Assembly (NCBI RefSeq): GCF_943193015.1
Contig: NZ_CALPCM010000019.1
Coordinates: forward strand, 1 to 51,668
Length of the DNA stretch: 51,668 nt
Origin: Hominisplanchenecus_A murintestinalis
GTDB taxonomy: Bacteria > Bacillota > Clostridia > Lachnospirales > Lachnospiraceae
Direction of reading: 5' to 3'
The notes beneath the pieces were generated by a model. It was not told where the DNA came from. It worked only from the letters and a program-made list of their open reading frames with translations, and ran no database searches. Positions within the stretch are counted from its first letter, which is position 1. Every line of letters starts with the position of its first letter. Below, piece after piece: positions 17,744 through 24,976 of the stretch. Both the position numbers and the translations under genes were made by a program.

Positions 17744-17772
17744 TTGTCATATGGTTTTCAAAACTATATAAT
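17744..17772 (+). promoter_or_regulatory. promoter of the DUF1836 gene
   Basis: TTGTCA (17744-17749), a 17-base spacer and TATAAT (17767-17772). Confidence 0.75.
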
Positions 17773-17870
17773 GTGATGTATCGGAGGAAAGTTTTGCTTT
17801 TCAGACGTATGGGCGCCGGATTGGGCTATGTGGCCGGAAGAAAATCAGATATGAACGAGAGGTGGACAAA

Positions 17871-18458
17871 ATGAAGATAGATACCAAAGATATGCTCAAA
17901 AGTATTTTGAACAGCCTGTCCCGTATTGAGCATATTAAGCCGGAGGATATTCCGAACATTGACTTATATATGGATCAGGTGACAACTTTTATGGATACTC
18001 GCCTGTCTTCTTCGAAGCGTCATCCGGAGGATAAGATATTGACTAAGACCATGATTAATAATTATGCTAAGAATAAGCTGCTTCCGCCCCCGGTGAAAAA
18101 GAAATATTCCAAGGAACATTTGCTGGTAATGATTTTCATCTATTATTTTAAAGGAATTCTTTCTATCACAGATATTCAGGCATTGATGAACCCTATTACG
18201 GAAAAATATTTTCAGAATGACCAGAAATTTAGCATAGAAACGATTTACAACGAAGTGTTCAGTTTGGAAAAAAGCCAGGCAGATAAGCTGGCAAAGGATA
18301 TTGTAGATAAGTATAATACCTCGAAGCATACTTTTGAGAATGTGGAAAAGGATCAGGAATTTCTTCAGCTTTTTTCATTTATCTGTATGTTGAGCTTTGA
18401 CGTTTATGTGAAAAAGCAGATGATAGAAAAACTGATCGACCAGCTTCCGGGAGAATAG
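17871..18458 (+). CDS. DUF1836 domain protein
   Basis: A 195-residue protein matching the DUF1836 pattern: LTKTMINNYAKNKLLPPPVKKKYSKEHLLVMIFIYYFKGILSITDIQALM. The segment MINNYAKNKLLPPP...Y resembles a MerR-like winged-helix reading head, so a DNA-binding role is plausible. Members are common and unstudied in Clostridia. ATG 17871 is chosen over GTG 17862 because GAGAGGTGG lies 6 bases upstream. It has its own promoter and terminator. Confidence 0.85.
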   Translation: MKIDTKDMLKSILNSLSRIEHIKPEDIPNIDLYMDQVTTFMDTRLSSSKRHPEDKILTKTMINNYAKNKLLPPPVKKKYSKEHLLVMIFIYYFKGILSITDIQALMNPITEKYFQNDQKFSIETIYNEVFSLEKSQADKLAKDIVDKYNTSKHTFENVEKDQEFLQLFSFICMLSFDVYVKKQMIEKLIDQLPGE

Positions 18459-18494
18459 CAAAAGGCAGTAATAAGTCCATGTGGACAAAGAATT

Positions 18495-18542
18495 GAATCC
18501 CCCAACTGTGGTGTAACACAGTTGGGGGATTCTTCTTTTCTT
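18495..18542 (+). terminator. terminator after the DUF1836 gene
   Basis: A perfect 16-bp stem (18495-18510 with 18517-18532) with loop GTGTAA is followed by TTCTTTTCTTTT. Confidence 0.9.
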
Positions 18543-18772
18543 TTATAGTGGCAAAGCGCCCGCTAGGCTGTTCGTTGTCCTTACGGTCACTATCAAACAA
18601 TTCTGCATAATCCTACATTTTCCGTGAGATTGAAAAATCAAATTAAATTACTAACAAAATTCCATATGTTTTGAAATATATGAAACAAAAATCCTATGGG
18701 CAAGGTAGGAATTTGCGGATATAATTTGAAAATACCGTAACGAAATGGCTTGTCTGCAGGAGAAGATAGAAA
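18543..18772. other. intergenic region before the sulfur island
   Basis: Two parts are visible. 18545-18594 is GC-richer than its surroundings and bounded by ATAGTG and CACTAT, with no recognised gene. 18600-18772 is AT-rich leader and promoter sequence of the sulfur operon, including an inverted repeat and a -10 box (see 18692-18725). Confidence 0.5.
18692..18725 (+). promoter_or_regulatory. promoter and putative operator of the sulfur operon
   Basis: A good -10 box TATAAT (18720-18725) lacks a consensus -35; TGGGCA stands at the right distance. TCCTA (18692-18696) and TAGGA (18706-18710) form an inverted repeat with 9 bases between, covering the -35 position. This suggests dependence on a regulator, possibly the AraC-type protein encoded within the cluster. 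Confidence 0.5.
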
Positions 18773-19678
18773 ATGTATGAGGCAGTAGTGATAGGAAGCG
18801 GTCCGGCAGGATTAAATGCGGCATTATATCTAAAAAGAGCCGGAAAAAATGTTATTGTAATTGAAAAGGAATATGAAGGGACAGGGCAGATTGTACAGAG
18901 TATTTGTGTAGAGAATTATCTGGGGTTTCAGCCGCTTTCAGGTGAAGAGCTTGGAGAAAGATTCAGACGGCATGTGTTGTCAGAGTATGTCCCGATTCTG
19001 GAGGACGAAGTGACAGAAATCATACATAAAGATACCTGGCATGTTATTTTGTCATCCGGAAAAACTGTTGAGGCGGAAACGCTAATTTATGCAGCAGGAG
19101 CTTCTCCCAGAAAGTTGGGAATATCCGGAGAAGAAACGTATCAGGGTAAAGGAATGTCCTACTGTGCGTACTGTGACGGTTCTCTGTATAAAGGAAAAGA
19201 TACCGCAGTGATTGGAGGAGGAGATACTGCCTTGGACGATGCCATGTATCTTTCTGAACTATGCCGGAAGGTATATTTGATCCACAGAAGAGCAGAATTC
19301 AGGGGAAATGAGGCTGCGGTTGAGATTTTGAAGAAAAAGGAGAATGTAGAATTTATTTTAGAAACTTCTGTCCGGGAAATAAAAGGGCAGAAAAGACTGG
19401 AGGAGATACTTCTTGACAATGGAAAGAAAATCAGTGTCACCGGACTGTTTGTCGCGATTGGCTCGCTCCCGGCGGCGGATTTGATAGAGAAATATGTCCA
19501 AAGGGATGAAAATGGATATGTAATCGCAGGAGAAGATGGGATTACCTCATCCTCTGGATTGTTTGTAGCCGGGGATGTACGAACCAAAAAGCTTCGGCAG
19601 GTGATCACTGCAGTTTCTGATGGAGCAAATGCAGCGGCATCTGCGATACATTATCTAAAATTTTGCAGAAAAAGGTGA
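18773..19678 (+). CDS. thioredoxin reductase-like flavoprotein
   Basis: A 301-residue FAD/NAD(P)H oxidoreductase. GSGPAG (residues 8-13) binds FAD, GGGDTALDD (148-156) binds NADPH, and GDVRTKKLRQVITAVSDGANAA is the C-terminal FAD signature of TrxB. The redox pair is CAYC (131, 134) rather than the usual CATC or CAVC. It is the first gene of the sulfur island, followed 4 bases later by a sulfhydrylase. It most likely supplies reducing power to the thioredoxin-like proteins of the cluster. The ribosome site AGGAGAAG precedes ATG 18773. Confidence 0.9.
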   Translation: MYEAVVIGSGPAGLNAALYLKRAGKNVIVIEKEYEGTGQIVQSICVENYLGFQPLSGEELGERFRRHVLSEYVPILEDEVTEIIHKDTWHVILSSGKTVEAETLIYAAGASPRKLGISGEETYQGKGMSYCAYCDGSLYKGKDTAVIGGGDTALDDAMYLSELCRKVYLIHRRAEFRGNEAAVEILKKKENVEFILETSVREIKGQKRLEEILLDNGKKISVTGLFVAIGSLPAADLIEKYVQRDENGYVIAGEDGITSSSGLFVAGDVRTKKLRQVITAVSDGANAAASAIHYLKFCRKR

Positions 19679-19682
19679 AGAT

Positions 19683-20921
19683 ATGAAGTTTCAAACGGCA
19701 GTGCTTCATGCAGGAAATAAAGAACTGGAAAAATACGGCGCAACCTTGCCGCCTGTATACCAGTCCGGCGCTTTTGAACAGAAAAGCGCGGAAGGGCTGG
19801 CAAGAATATTTGATAATAAAGCACCGGGATATTGTTATACAAGGGTAGCCAATCCAACGACAGCAGCATTTGAAATGAGAATCACAAAGCTTGAGGGCGG
19901 CATGGCGTCAGTTGCCTGTGCATCTGGGATGGCAGCTATAACTAATGCTTTTTTAAATATCCTCCAATCTGGAGATGAAATTGTAACGAGCGCCAGCCTT
20001 TACGGAGGAACCATTGATCTTTTCCGGGATCTGGAGGCATTTGGTATTCAGACAAACTTTGTGGAAAATAATAACTGGGGGGCGTTTGAACAGGCAATTA
20101 ATGAACATACGAAGCTGATTTTTGCTGAGACGATCGGAAATCCCGGACTGGATGTTACAGATATTGAGAGGCTGGCAGAACTGGCACATGCCCATGGGAT
20201 TCCGCTTATTGTTGATAATACGACGGCGACCTCTTATCTGATCCGTCCGTTGGATATGGGAGCGGATATTGTGGTAAATTCATCGTCAAAATATATAAAT
20301 GGAAACGGCAGCGCCATCAGCGGTATACTGACGGACAGCGGGCGTTTTAAATGGACCAGGGAAAAATATCCGCTTCTCAGGGACTATCTGAAGTATGGCC
20401 CAATGGCATATATTTCCAGAATGCGGGCAACTATTTTTCGGAACTTTGGCGCCTGTCTTTCGCCTCAGAATGCTTTTTTGAACCTGATAGGGCTGGAAAC
20501 CCTGGGGCTTCGTATGGAGCGCCAATGTAAGAATGCACTGGGGCTGGCAGCATGGATACAGGAGCACTATCCGGAAGCAGCGGTGAATTTTCCAGGACTG
20601 AAAAGCAGCCCCTGGCACCAGATTGCTGAAAAACAGCTGAAAAACGGATACGGGGGAATTTTTACCCTGCGTGCAGGAAGCAGGGAAAGGGCATTTTCAT
20701 TGATTAATAACCTGAAGCTTGCGTTGAAGGTTTCTAATATTGGAGACACCAAAACACTGGTGATACATCCGGCATCGACCATCAGCCTGCATAGCACGCA
20801 GAAGCAGAAGGAAGAAGCAGGGGTTTATGATGATCTGATCCGGGTCAGCGTCGGTATTGAAGATCTGGGAGATCTGATTGAGGATTTTCGCCAGGCGATA
20901 GAAATGATGGAAAAACAGTAA
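19683..20921 (+). CDS. O-acetylhomoserine sulfhydrylase-like PLP enzyme
   Basis: A 412-residue Cys/Met-metabolism PLP enzyme. The PLP lysine is Lys203 in NSSSKYINGNG; SGMAAITNAF and VDNTTAT are typical of MetY-type O-acetylhomoserine (thiol) lyases. It makes homocysteine from O-acetylhomoserine and a sulfide donor. Its presence with a ThiS-like carrier, an E1 enzyme and a JAMM protease suggests that the donor may be a protein thiocarboxylate, as known for Wolinella MetY. Ribosome site AGGTGAAG. It overlaps no neighbour but is closely spaced (4 and 12 bases). Confidence 0.9.
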   Translation: MKFQTAVLHAGNKELEKYGATLPPVYQSGAFEQKSAEGLARIFDNKAPGYCYTRVANPTTAAFEMRITKLEGGMASVACASGMAAITNAFLNILQSGDEIVTSASLYGGTIDLFRDLEAFGIQTNFVENNNWGAFEQAINEHTKLIFAETIGNPGLDVTDIERLAELAHAHGIPLIVDNTTATSYLIRPLDMGADIVVNSSSKYINGNGSAISGILTDSGRFKWTREKYPLLRDYLKYGPMAYISRMRATIFRNFGACLSPQNAFLNLIGLETLGLRMERQCKNALGLAAWIQEHYPEAAVNFPGLKSSPWHQIAEKQLKNGYGGIFTLRAGSRERAFSLINNLKLALKVSNIGDTKTLVIHPASTISLHSTQKQKEEAGVYDDLIRVSVGIEDLGDLIEDFRQAIEMMEKQ

Positions 20922-20933
20922 AGGAGAAGAGCA

Positions 20934-21803
20934 ATGGCAGAAAAAAAACCAGACTATTCAGCATTAAAAAAGGGCGGATTTATGAGACAGAAGCAGAAGG
21001 GATATTTTTCGCTTCGTCTCCAGGTTGTAGGAGGAAATCTGACTGCGGAAAACATCCGGACTGTATCAGAGGTGGCGGACAAATATGGAAAAGGGTATGT
21101 ACATATGACCTCCAGACAGGGAATTGAGATTCCGTTTATTCGGTTTGGGGATATTGAAGAGGTGAAGGAAAAGCTGGCAGAGGGCGGCGTAAAGCCTGGT
21201 GTCTGCGGACCAAGGGTACGGACGGTTACGGCATGCCAGGGCGCTGCGGTCTGTCCCAGCGGCTGCATTGACACCTATGCACTGGCGAAAGAACTGGATG
21301 AGCACTATTTTGGCAGGGACCTGCCCCACAAGTTCAAATTCGGTGTGACAGGATGTCAGAACAACTGTCTGAAAGCGGAGGAAAATGATCTGGGAATCAA
21401 AGGCGGTATGGTTGTAAATTACAAAGAAGAAGCGTGTATTCAATGCGGCGTCTGTGCGAAAGCCTGCCGGGAGAACGCACTGTCAATGAAGGACGGAAAA
21501 GTGGTAATCGACAGGGGGAAATGCAATCACTGCGGGCGATGCGTGAAATCCTGCCCTACGGATGCATGGGAAGGGGAAAGCGGCTATCTTGTTTCTTTTG
21601 GCGGTTTATTTGGGAATAAAATCTATCAGGGTGAGACACTACTGCCAATTATTAGAGATAAAGACACTTTGCTTCGGGTGGCAGATGCGGCCATTGGATT
21701 TTTTGAGAAAAATGCCAGACTGGGAGAACGTTTCCGCCTGATGCTGCAAAGAATCGGTGAGGATGAATTTAGAAGAGTAATTACGGAGGCATATCATGGA
21801 TGA
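20934..21803 (+). CDS. siroheme sulfite reductase with ferredoxin domain
   Basis: A 289-residue sulfite/nitrite reductase-like protein. The siroheme/[4Fe-4S] ligands fit C-x5-C...C-x3-C: Cys101, Cys107, Cys141, Cys145. A ferredoxin insert brings two more [4Fe-4S] clusters (Cys168/171/174/178 and Cys197/200/203/207). It resembles AsrC and other small dissimilatory-type sulfite reductases and would reduce sulfite to sulfide in the cytoplasm. Nitrite reduction cannot be excluded from sequence. A strong site AAAGGAGAAG precedes ATG 20934; the 3' end overlaps the TusA-like gene by 8 bases. Confidence 0.9.
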   Translation: MAEKKPDYSALKKGGFMRQKQKGYFSLRLQVVGGNLTAENIRTVSEVADKYGKGYVHMTSRQGIEIPFIRFGDIEEVKEKLAEGGVKPGVCGPRVRTVTACQGAAVCPSGCIDTYALAKELDEHYFGRDLPHKFKFGVTGCQNNCLKAEENDLGIKGGMVVNYKEEACIQCGVCAKACRENALSMKDGKVVIDRGKCNHCGRCVKSCPTDAWEGESGYLVSFGGLFGNKIYQGETLLPIIRDKDTLLRVADAAIGFFEKNARLGERFRLMLQRIGEDEFRRVITEAYHG

Positions 21804-22044
21804 GATTAAATTTAATGAACAGGCGGATATTACGGATCAGGTTTGTCCGATGACTTTTGTAAAGGCGAAGGTAAGTATCGATGAGCTGGAGGATGGGGAG
21901 GTGCTGGCTATTCGTATGAATGACGGTGAGCCGGTTCAGAATGTTCCCAGAAGCATGAAAGAAGAAGGGCACAAAATCCTGAAACTTCACAATAATCAAG
22001 ACGGCACCTATACCCTGTATGTGCGAAAGGTAGAGGAAGGATAA
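21796..22044 (+). CDS. TusA/SirA-like sulfur-transfer protein
   Basis: An 82-residue protein with the TusA fold pattern ITDQVCPMTFVKAKVSIDEL...GEVLAIRMNDGEPVQNVPRSMKEEGH. The active Cys17 is in CPMT, not the usual CPxP. TusA-type proteins carry persulfide sulfur to acceptors, so here it could pass sulfide-level sulfur to the ThiS-like carrier. It is translationally coupled to the sulfite reductase (8-base overlap) and adjoins a thioredoxin gene directly. Confidence 0.8.
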   Translation: MDEIKFNEQADITDQVCPMTFVKAKVSIDELEDGEVLAIRMNDGEPVQNVPRSMKEEGHKILKLHNNQDGTYTLYVRKVEEG

Positions 22045-22359
22045 ATGGCAGAGCGAATCGGAAGAGAAGAGTTTGAAGAAAAAGTATTGAAAAGTGGCCT
22101 GCCTGTGCTGGTGGATTTTTATTCGGATTCCTGCATGGCCTGTAAAAAACTGGCGCCGGTTCTCAGCCAGGCGGAAGAACTTCTCGGGGAGAGCATTTAC
22201 TTTTATAAAGTAAATACAAATTATGAGAATGAGCTTACGGAGAAATATGAGATTCTGTCCAGGCCAACATTGATTGTTTTTATAAACGGGCGGGAAGCGG
22301 AGCGAAAAACAGGAGTGCAAAGGCTTCAGGAATTCATAGACTGGCTGAAAGCATTCTGA
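22045..22359 (+). CDS. thioredoxin-like protein with CMAC active site
   Basis: A 104-residue thioredoxin-fold protein: VDFYSDSCMACKKLAPVLSQ, with the cis-Pro loop SRPTLIVF. The catalytic pair is CMAC instead of CGPC, pointing to a specialised partner or redox potential. It starts immediately after the TusA-like stop. It could reduce TusA, the carrier thiocarboxylate system or the sulfite reductase, using the TrxB-like enzyme at the head of the operon. Confidence 0.88.
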   Translation: MAERIGREEFEEKVLKSGLPVLVDFYSDSCMACKKLAPVLSQAEELLGESIYFYKVNTNYENELTEKYEILSRPTLIVFINGREAERKTGVQRLQEFIDWLKAF

Positions 22360-22413
22360 TGTAACAAAGGGAGCGTTTTGAGACATTTCTGAATAGCAAA
22401 AAGGAGTAAGAGT

Positions 22414-22620
22414 ATGTATATTACAGTTTCTGGAAACAAAAAAGAAGTAAAAAACGGACTGACCTTACCGGAACTGATAGAACTTGAAAACGTGGAAATG
22501 CCGGATTATGTAACGGTTTCTGTGAATGATGAGTTTCTTGACGCGGATAAAAAAGCGGGTACAGTTTTAAAGGATGGGGACAATGTGGAATTTCTTTATT
22601 TTATGGGAGGGGGATGCTAA
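22414..22620 (+). CDS. ThiS/MoaD-like sulfur carrier ending Gly-Gly-Gly-Cys
   Basis: A 68-residue ubiquitin-like sulfur carrier: TVSGNKKEVKNGLTLPEL...VTVSVNDEF...LKDGDNVEFLYFMGGG. Classical ThiS and MoaD end in a free Gly-Gly that becomes a thiocarboxylate. Here a final Cys68 follows Gly65-67, so trimming is needed before activation. A JAMM protease encoded two genes on is the obvious candidate. This resembles HcyS of the Wolinella methionine route and CysO of mycobacteria, where carrier, E1 enzyme and JAMM protease act together. No thiG/thiH is present, so thiamine synthesis is less likely. The E1 gene starts on the next base. Confidence 0.88.
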   Translation: MYITVSGNKKEVKNGLTLPELIELENVEMPDYVTVSVNDEFLDADKKAGTVLKDGDNVEFLYFMGGGC

Positions 22621-23430
22621 ATGACATTGACAGATGAACAGATTGAACGCTACTCCCGTCATATCATACTGAAAGAAGTGGGAGCAAAAGGGCAGAAAAA
22701 GCTTTTGAATGCAAAGGTTCTGATCATAGGTGCAGGCGGTCTTGGCGCTCCTGCGGCTATGTATCTGGCAGCAGCAGGCGTTGGAACGATAGGAATTGCA
22801 GACGCCGATGATGTGGATCTTTCCAATCTGCAGAGACAGATCATCCATTCTACAGAGGACGTGGGAAAGCCGAAGGTAAAATCAGCCAGGGAAAGCATGG
22901 AAAGAATGAATCCGGATGTGAAGGTGAATACCCATCATATGTTTGTGGATGCCGCCAATATCCGGGAACTGATTCGGGAGTATGACTTTATCATTGACGG
23001 AACGGATAATTTTCCGGCAAAATTCCTGATTAATGACGCCTGTGTCCTGGAGAAAAAACCATTTTCCCATGCGGGCATCATTCGTTTTAAGGGACAGCTT
23101 ATGACTTATGTGCCGGGAGAAGGCCCCTGTTACCGCTGCGTATTTAAGGAGCCGCCGCCAAAGGATGCGGTGCCCACCTGTAAACAGGCAGGTGTGATTG
23201 GCGCAATGGGAGGTGTGATCGGCAGCCTTCAGGCCATGGAAGCGATTAAATACATTATCGGAAAAGGTGAGCTTCTTACTGGATATCTGCTGACTTATGA
23301 TGCGCTGACGATGGAGTTTCGTAAGGTAGGACTCCCCAGGGATACACGCAGATGTGCTGTATGTGGAGAACATCCTACGATCACGGAGCCTGTTGACTAT
23401 GAACTGAATGTGTGCGAAGATAAGATATAA
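22621..23430 (+). CDS. E1-like sulfur-carrier adenylyltransferase (HesA/MoeB/ThiF)
   Basis: A 269-residue E1-like enzyme. ATP-binding GAGGLG is at residues 37-42; zinc ligands are Cys170/173 and Cys245/248; Cys187 in PTCKQAGVIG is the conserved catalytic-type cysteine. It would adenylate the C-terminal glycine of the carrier encoded immediately upstream, priming it for thiocarboxylate formation (HcyF/MoeZ-like role). No rhodanese domain is fused, so sulfur must come from another protein, for example the TusA-like one, or directly from sulfide. Confidence 0.92.
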   Translation: MTLTDEQIERYSRHIILKEVGAKGQKKLLNAKVLIIGAGGLGAPAAMYLAAAGVGTIGIADADDVDLSNLQRQIIHSTEDVGKPKVKSARESMERMNPDVKVNTHHMFVDAANIRELIREYDFIIDGTDNFPAKFLINDACVLEKKPFSHAGIIRFKGQLMTYVPGEGPCYRCVFKEPPPKDAVPTCKQAGVIGAMGGVIGSLQAMEAIKYIIGKGELLTGYLLTYDALTMEFRKVGLPRDTRRCAVCGEHPTITEPVDYELNVCEDKI

Positions 23431-23450
23431 AGTGAAAAGTGGGTGGAAAT

Positions 23451-23870
23451 ATGAAGAAAGTTATCATTAAAAAACAGGATGTGGAAGAAATGATCTCCTA
23501 TGCCAGAGAAAAGCTGCCGCAGGAAGCCTGCGGACTGATTGCAGGAAGTGATTATGGGGATGAGAGGGTCATTGAGAAAGTGTATTATTTGACCAACATC
23601 GATGCTTCTAATGAGCATTTTTCACTGGAACCAAAAGAGCAGCTTCAGGCGGTGAAGGATATGAGAGCCAGGGGGCTGAAGCCGATTGGAAACTGGCATT
23701 CACATCCGGAATCTCCCTCGCGCCCATCCCAGGAAGACAAAAGGCTTGCTTATGACTCAAAAGCCAGTTATCTGATTCTGTCACTTATGGAGAAGGAAGC
23801 GGTACTGAACTCGTTTCATGTGGAGAACGGGGAAACTGAGAAAGAATCTCTGGAAATATTGAATAGATAA
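23451..23870 (+). CDS. JAMM/MPN+ metalloprotease (Mec+/HcyD-like)
   Basis: A 139-residue JAMM peptidase. The zinc/catalytic residues are Glu25 and HSH-x7-S-x2-D (His83, His85, Ser93, Asp96). In mycobacteria Mec+ cleaves cysteine from the CysO carrier; in Wolinella HcyD trims the HcyS carrier. Either role fits here, and the non-GG tail of the neighbouring carrier favours trimming. ATG 23451 is chosen over GTG 23439 because GGTGG lies just before it. It follows the E1 gene by 20 bases. Confidence 0.92.
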   Translation: MKKVIIKKQDVEEMISYAREKLPQEACGLIAGSDYGDERVIEKVYYLTNIDASNEHFSLEPKEQLQAVKDMRARGLKPIGNWHSHPESPSRPSQEDKRLAYDSKASYLILSLMEKEAVLNSFHVENGETEKESLEILNR

Positions 23871-23887
23871 AATGCGAGGTAATCAAT

Positions 23888-24925
23888 GTGTACACAGTAT
23901 TGCTGGCAGTAAAAAACGGATTGATTATGCAGGAATTGAAGCGGCTTCGTATCTGGGGAGATTCTACCGGCTTTCAAATCTGTGAAATTATTTGTGATTT
24001 TGAGAAATTGATTCAAAACTTAAAAGAGAAGAAATATCATCTGATTATTTTGGAAGCGGCGCCGGATAATCATGCGCTGACTCTTTTGAGGACGATAAAA
24101 AAAGAAAAGCTCTGTAAGGCTGTTGCTATAGTCAGTCAGAATGCGGATTTTAAGACTGTGAGAAAAAGCTTTCTGCTGGGGGTGGATGATTATTTTGTGC
24201 CCCCTTTTGAAATCAGTCAGTTTATTGCCCTGTTCAGCAAAATAGAGAATGCCGAGCATGGGAAAATAGAGGCGGAAATCTGCAGGAAAGAAGAATTGTT
24301 AAGCTATTTTGAACATGTAGATGCTGCGATAAAAGATTATCTGGATAAACTGCTATATGCGTCGCTTTCTGAATATATGAATCTGTCAGAGGCGTTTGCT
24401 TACCTGAAACGGATTATTGACGGAGTGCTCTCTGAGCTTTTTGAACGTTATGAGTGGCTGGGTTTTTACTTTCTGCGAGAAGATTATTTGCCGCAGGAAG
24501 CAGGCTTTTCAGATTATGAGGAAAGCATACAAAAAAGTATAGAGGATTTCTATGCATTCTTTCTTGAATTTTCGGAGTTGTATCCGGCGCATGGAGAGGG
24601 GCTGGATGACATTCTTCTCTATATTTTAAACAGACCAGAAGGGGACTTAAAGCAGAAGACAATTTCAGAAGAACTCTACATAAACCGTTCTTATCTCAGT
24701 ACGGTGTTTGCCGCTCAGATTCGGGTTAATTTTGTTGATTATGTCAATACAGTAAAAATGAAACGTGCAGCATATCTGCTGAAGCATACGAAAATGAAAG
24801 TAATTGACATTGCAGGGGCTTTGGACTATAAAGATATGGGATATTTTTTAAAAAGATTTAAGGCAAAGTATGGTGTAACACCGTCCCAGTACCGGATTCC
24901 GGAGGCATATGAATTTCAGATTTAG
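23888..24925 (+). CDS. AraC-type regulator with pseudo-receiver domain
   Basis: A 345-residue regulator. Residues 1 to about 120 fit a response-regulator receiver fold (TVLLAVKNG...LIILEAAPDN...AIVSQNADF...GVDDYFVPPF), but Glu occupies the phospho-acceptor position after LIIL, where receivers have Asp. The C-terminal 100 residues form an AraC DNA-binding domain (ISEELYINRSYLSTVFAAQIRVNF...AYLLKHTKMKVIDIAGALDYKDMGYFLKRFKAKYGVTPSQYR). It starts with GTG at 23888 after GCGAGG. No kinase gene is adjacent, so signalling is probably phosphorylation-independent. Likely local activator of the sulfur island. Confidence 0.88.
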   Translation: MYTVLLAVKNGLIMQELKRLRIWGDSTGFQICEIICDFEKLIQNLKEKKYHLIILEAAPDNHALTLLRTIKKEKLCKAVAIVSQNADFKTVRKSFLLGVDDYFVPPFEISQFIALFSKIENAEHGKIEAEICRKEELLSYFEHVDAAIKDYLDKLLYASLSEYMNLSEAFAYLKRIIDGVLSELFERYEWLGFYFLREDYLPQEAGFSDYEESIQKSIEDFYAFFLEFSELYPAHGEGLDDILLYILNRPEGDLKQKTISEELYINRSYLSTVFAAQIRVNFVDYVNTVKMKRAAYLLKHTKMKVIDIAGALDYKDMGYFLKRFKAKYGVTPSQYRIPEAYEFQI

Positions 24926-24976
24926 ATCCAGATACCGATGGCATATTGTGGATTGGAGAAAGGTAATAGAGAAATC

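Noticed and set aside
18379..18600. minus-strand ORF overlapping the DUF1836 gene and its terminator
   Set aside because: It runs across a perfect terminator hairpin and antisense to a real gene, without a ribosome site.
22414..23430. thiS-thiF as a thiamine-synthesis pair
   Set aside because: No thiG, thiH or thiE lies nearby; the carrier has a non-Gly C-terminal residue and is linked to a JAMM protease and sulfhydrylases, which fits amino acid synthesis better.
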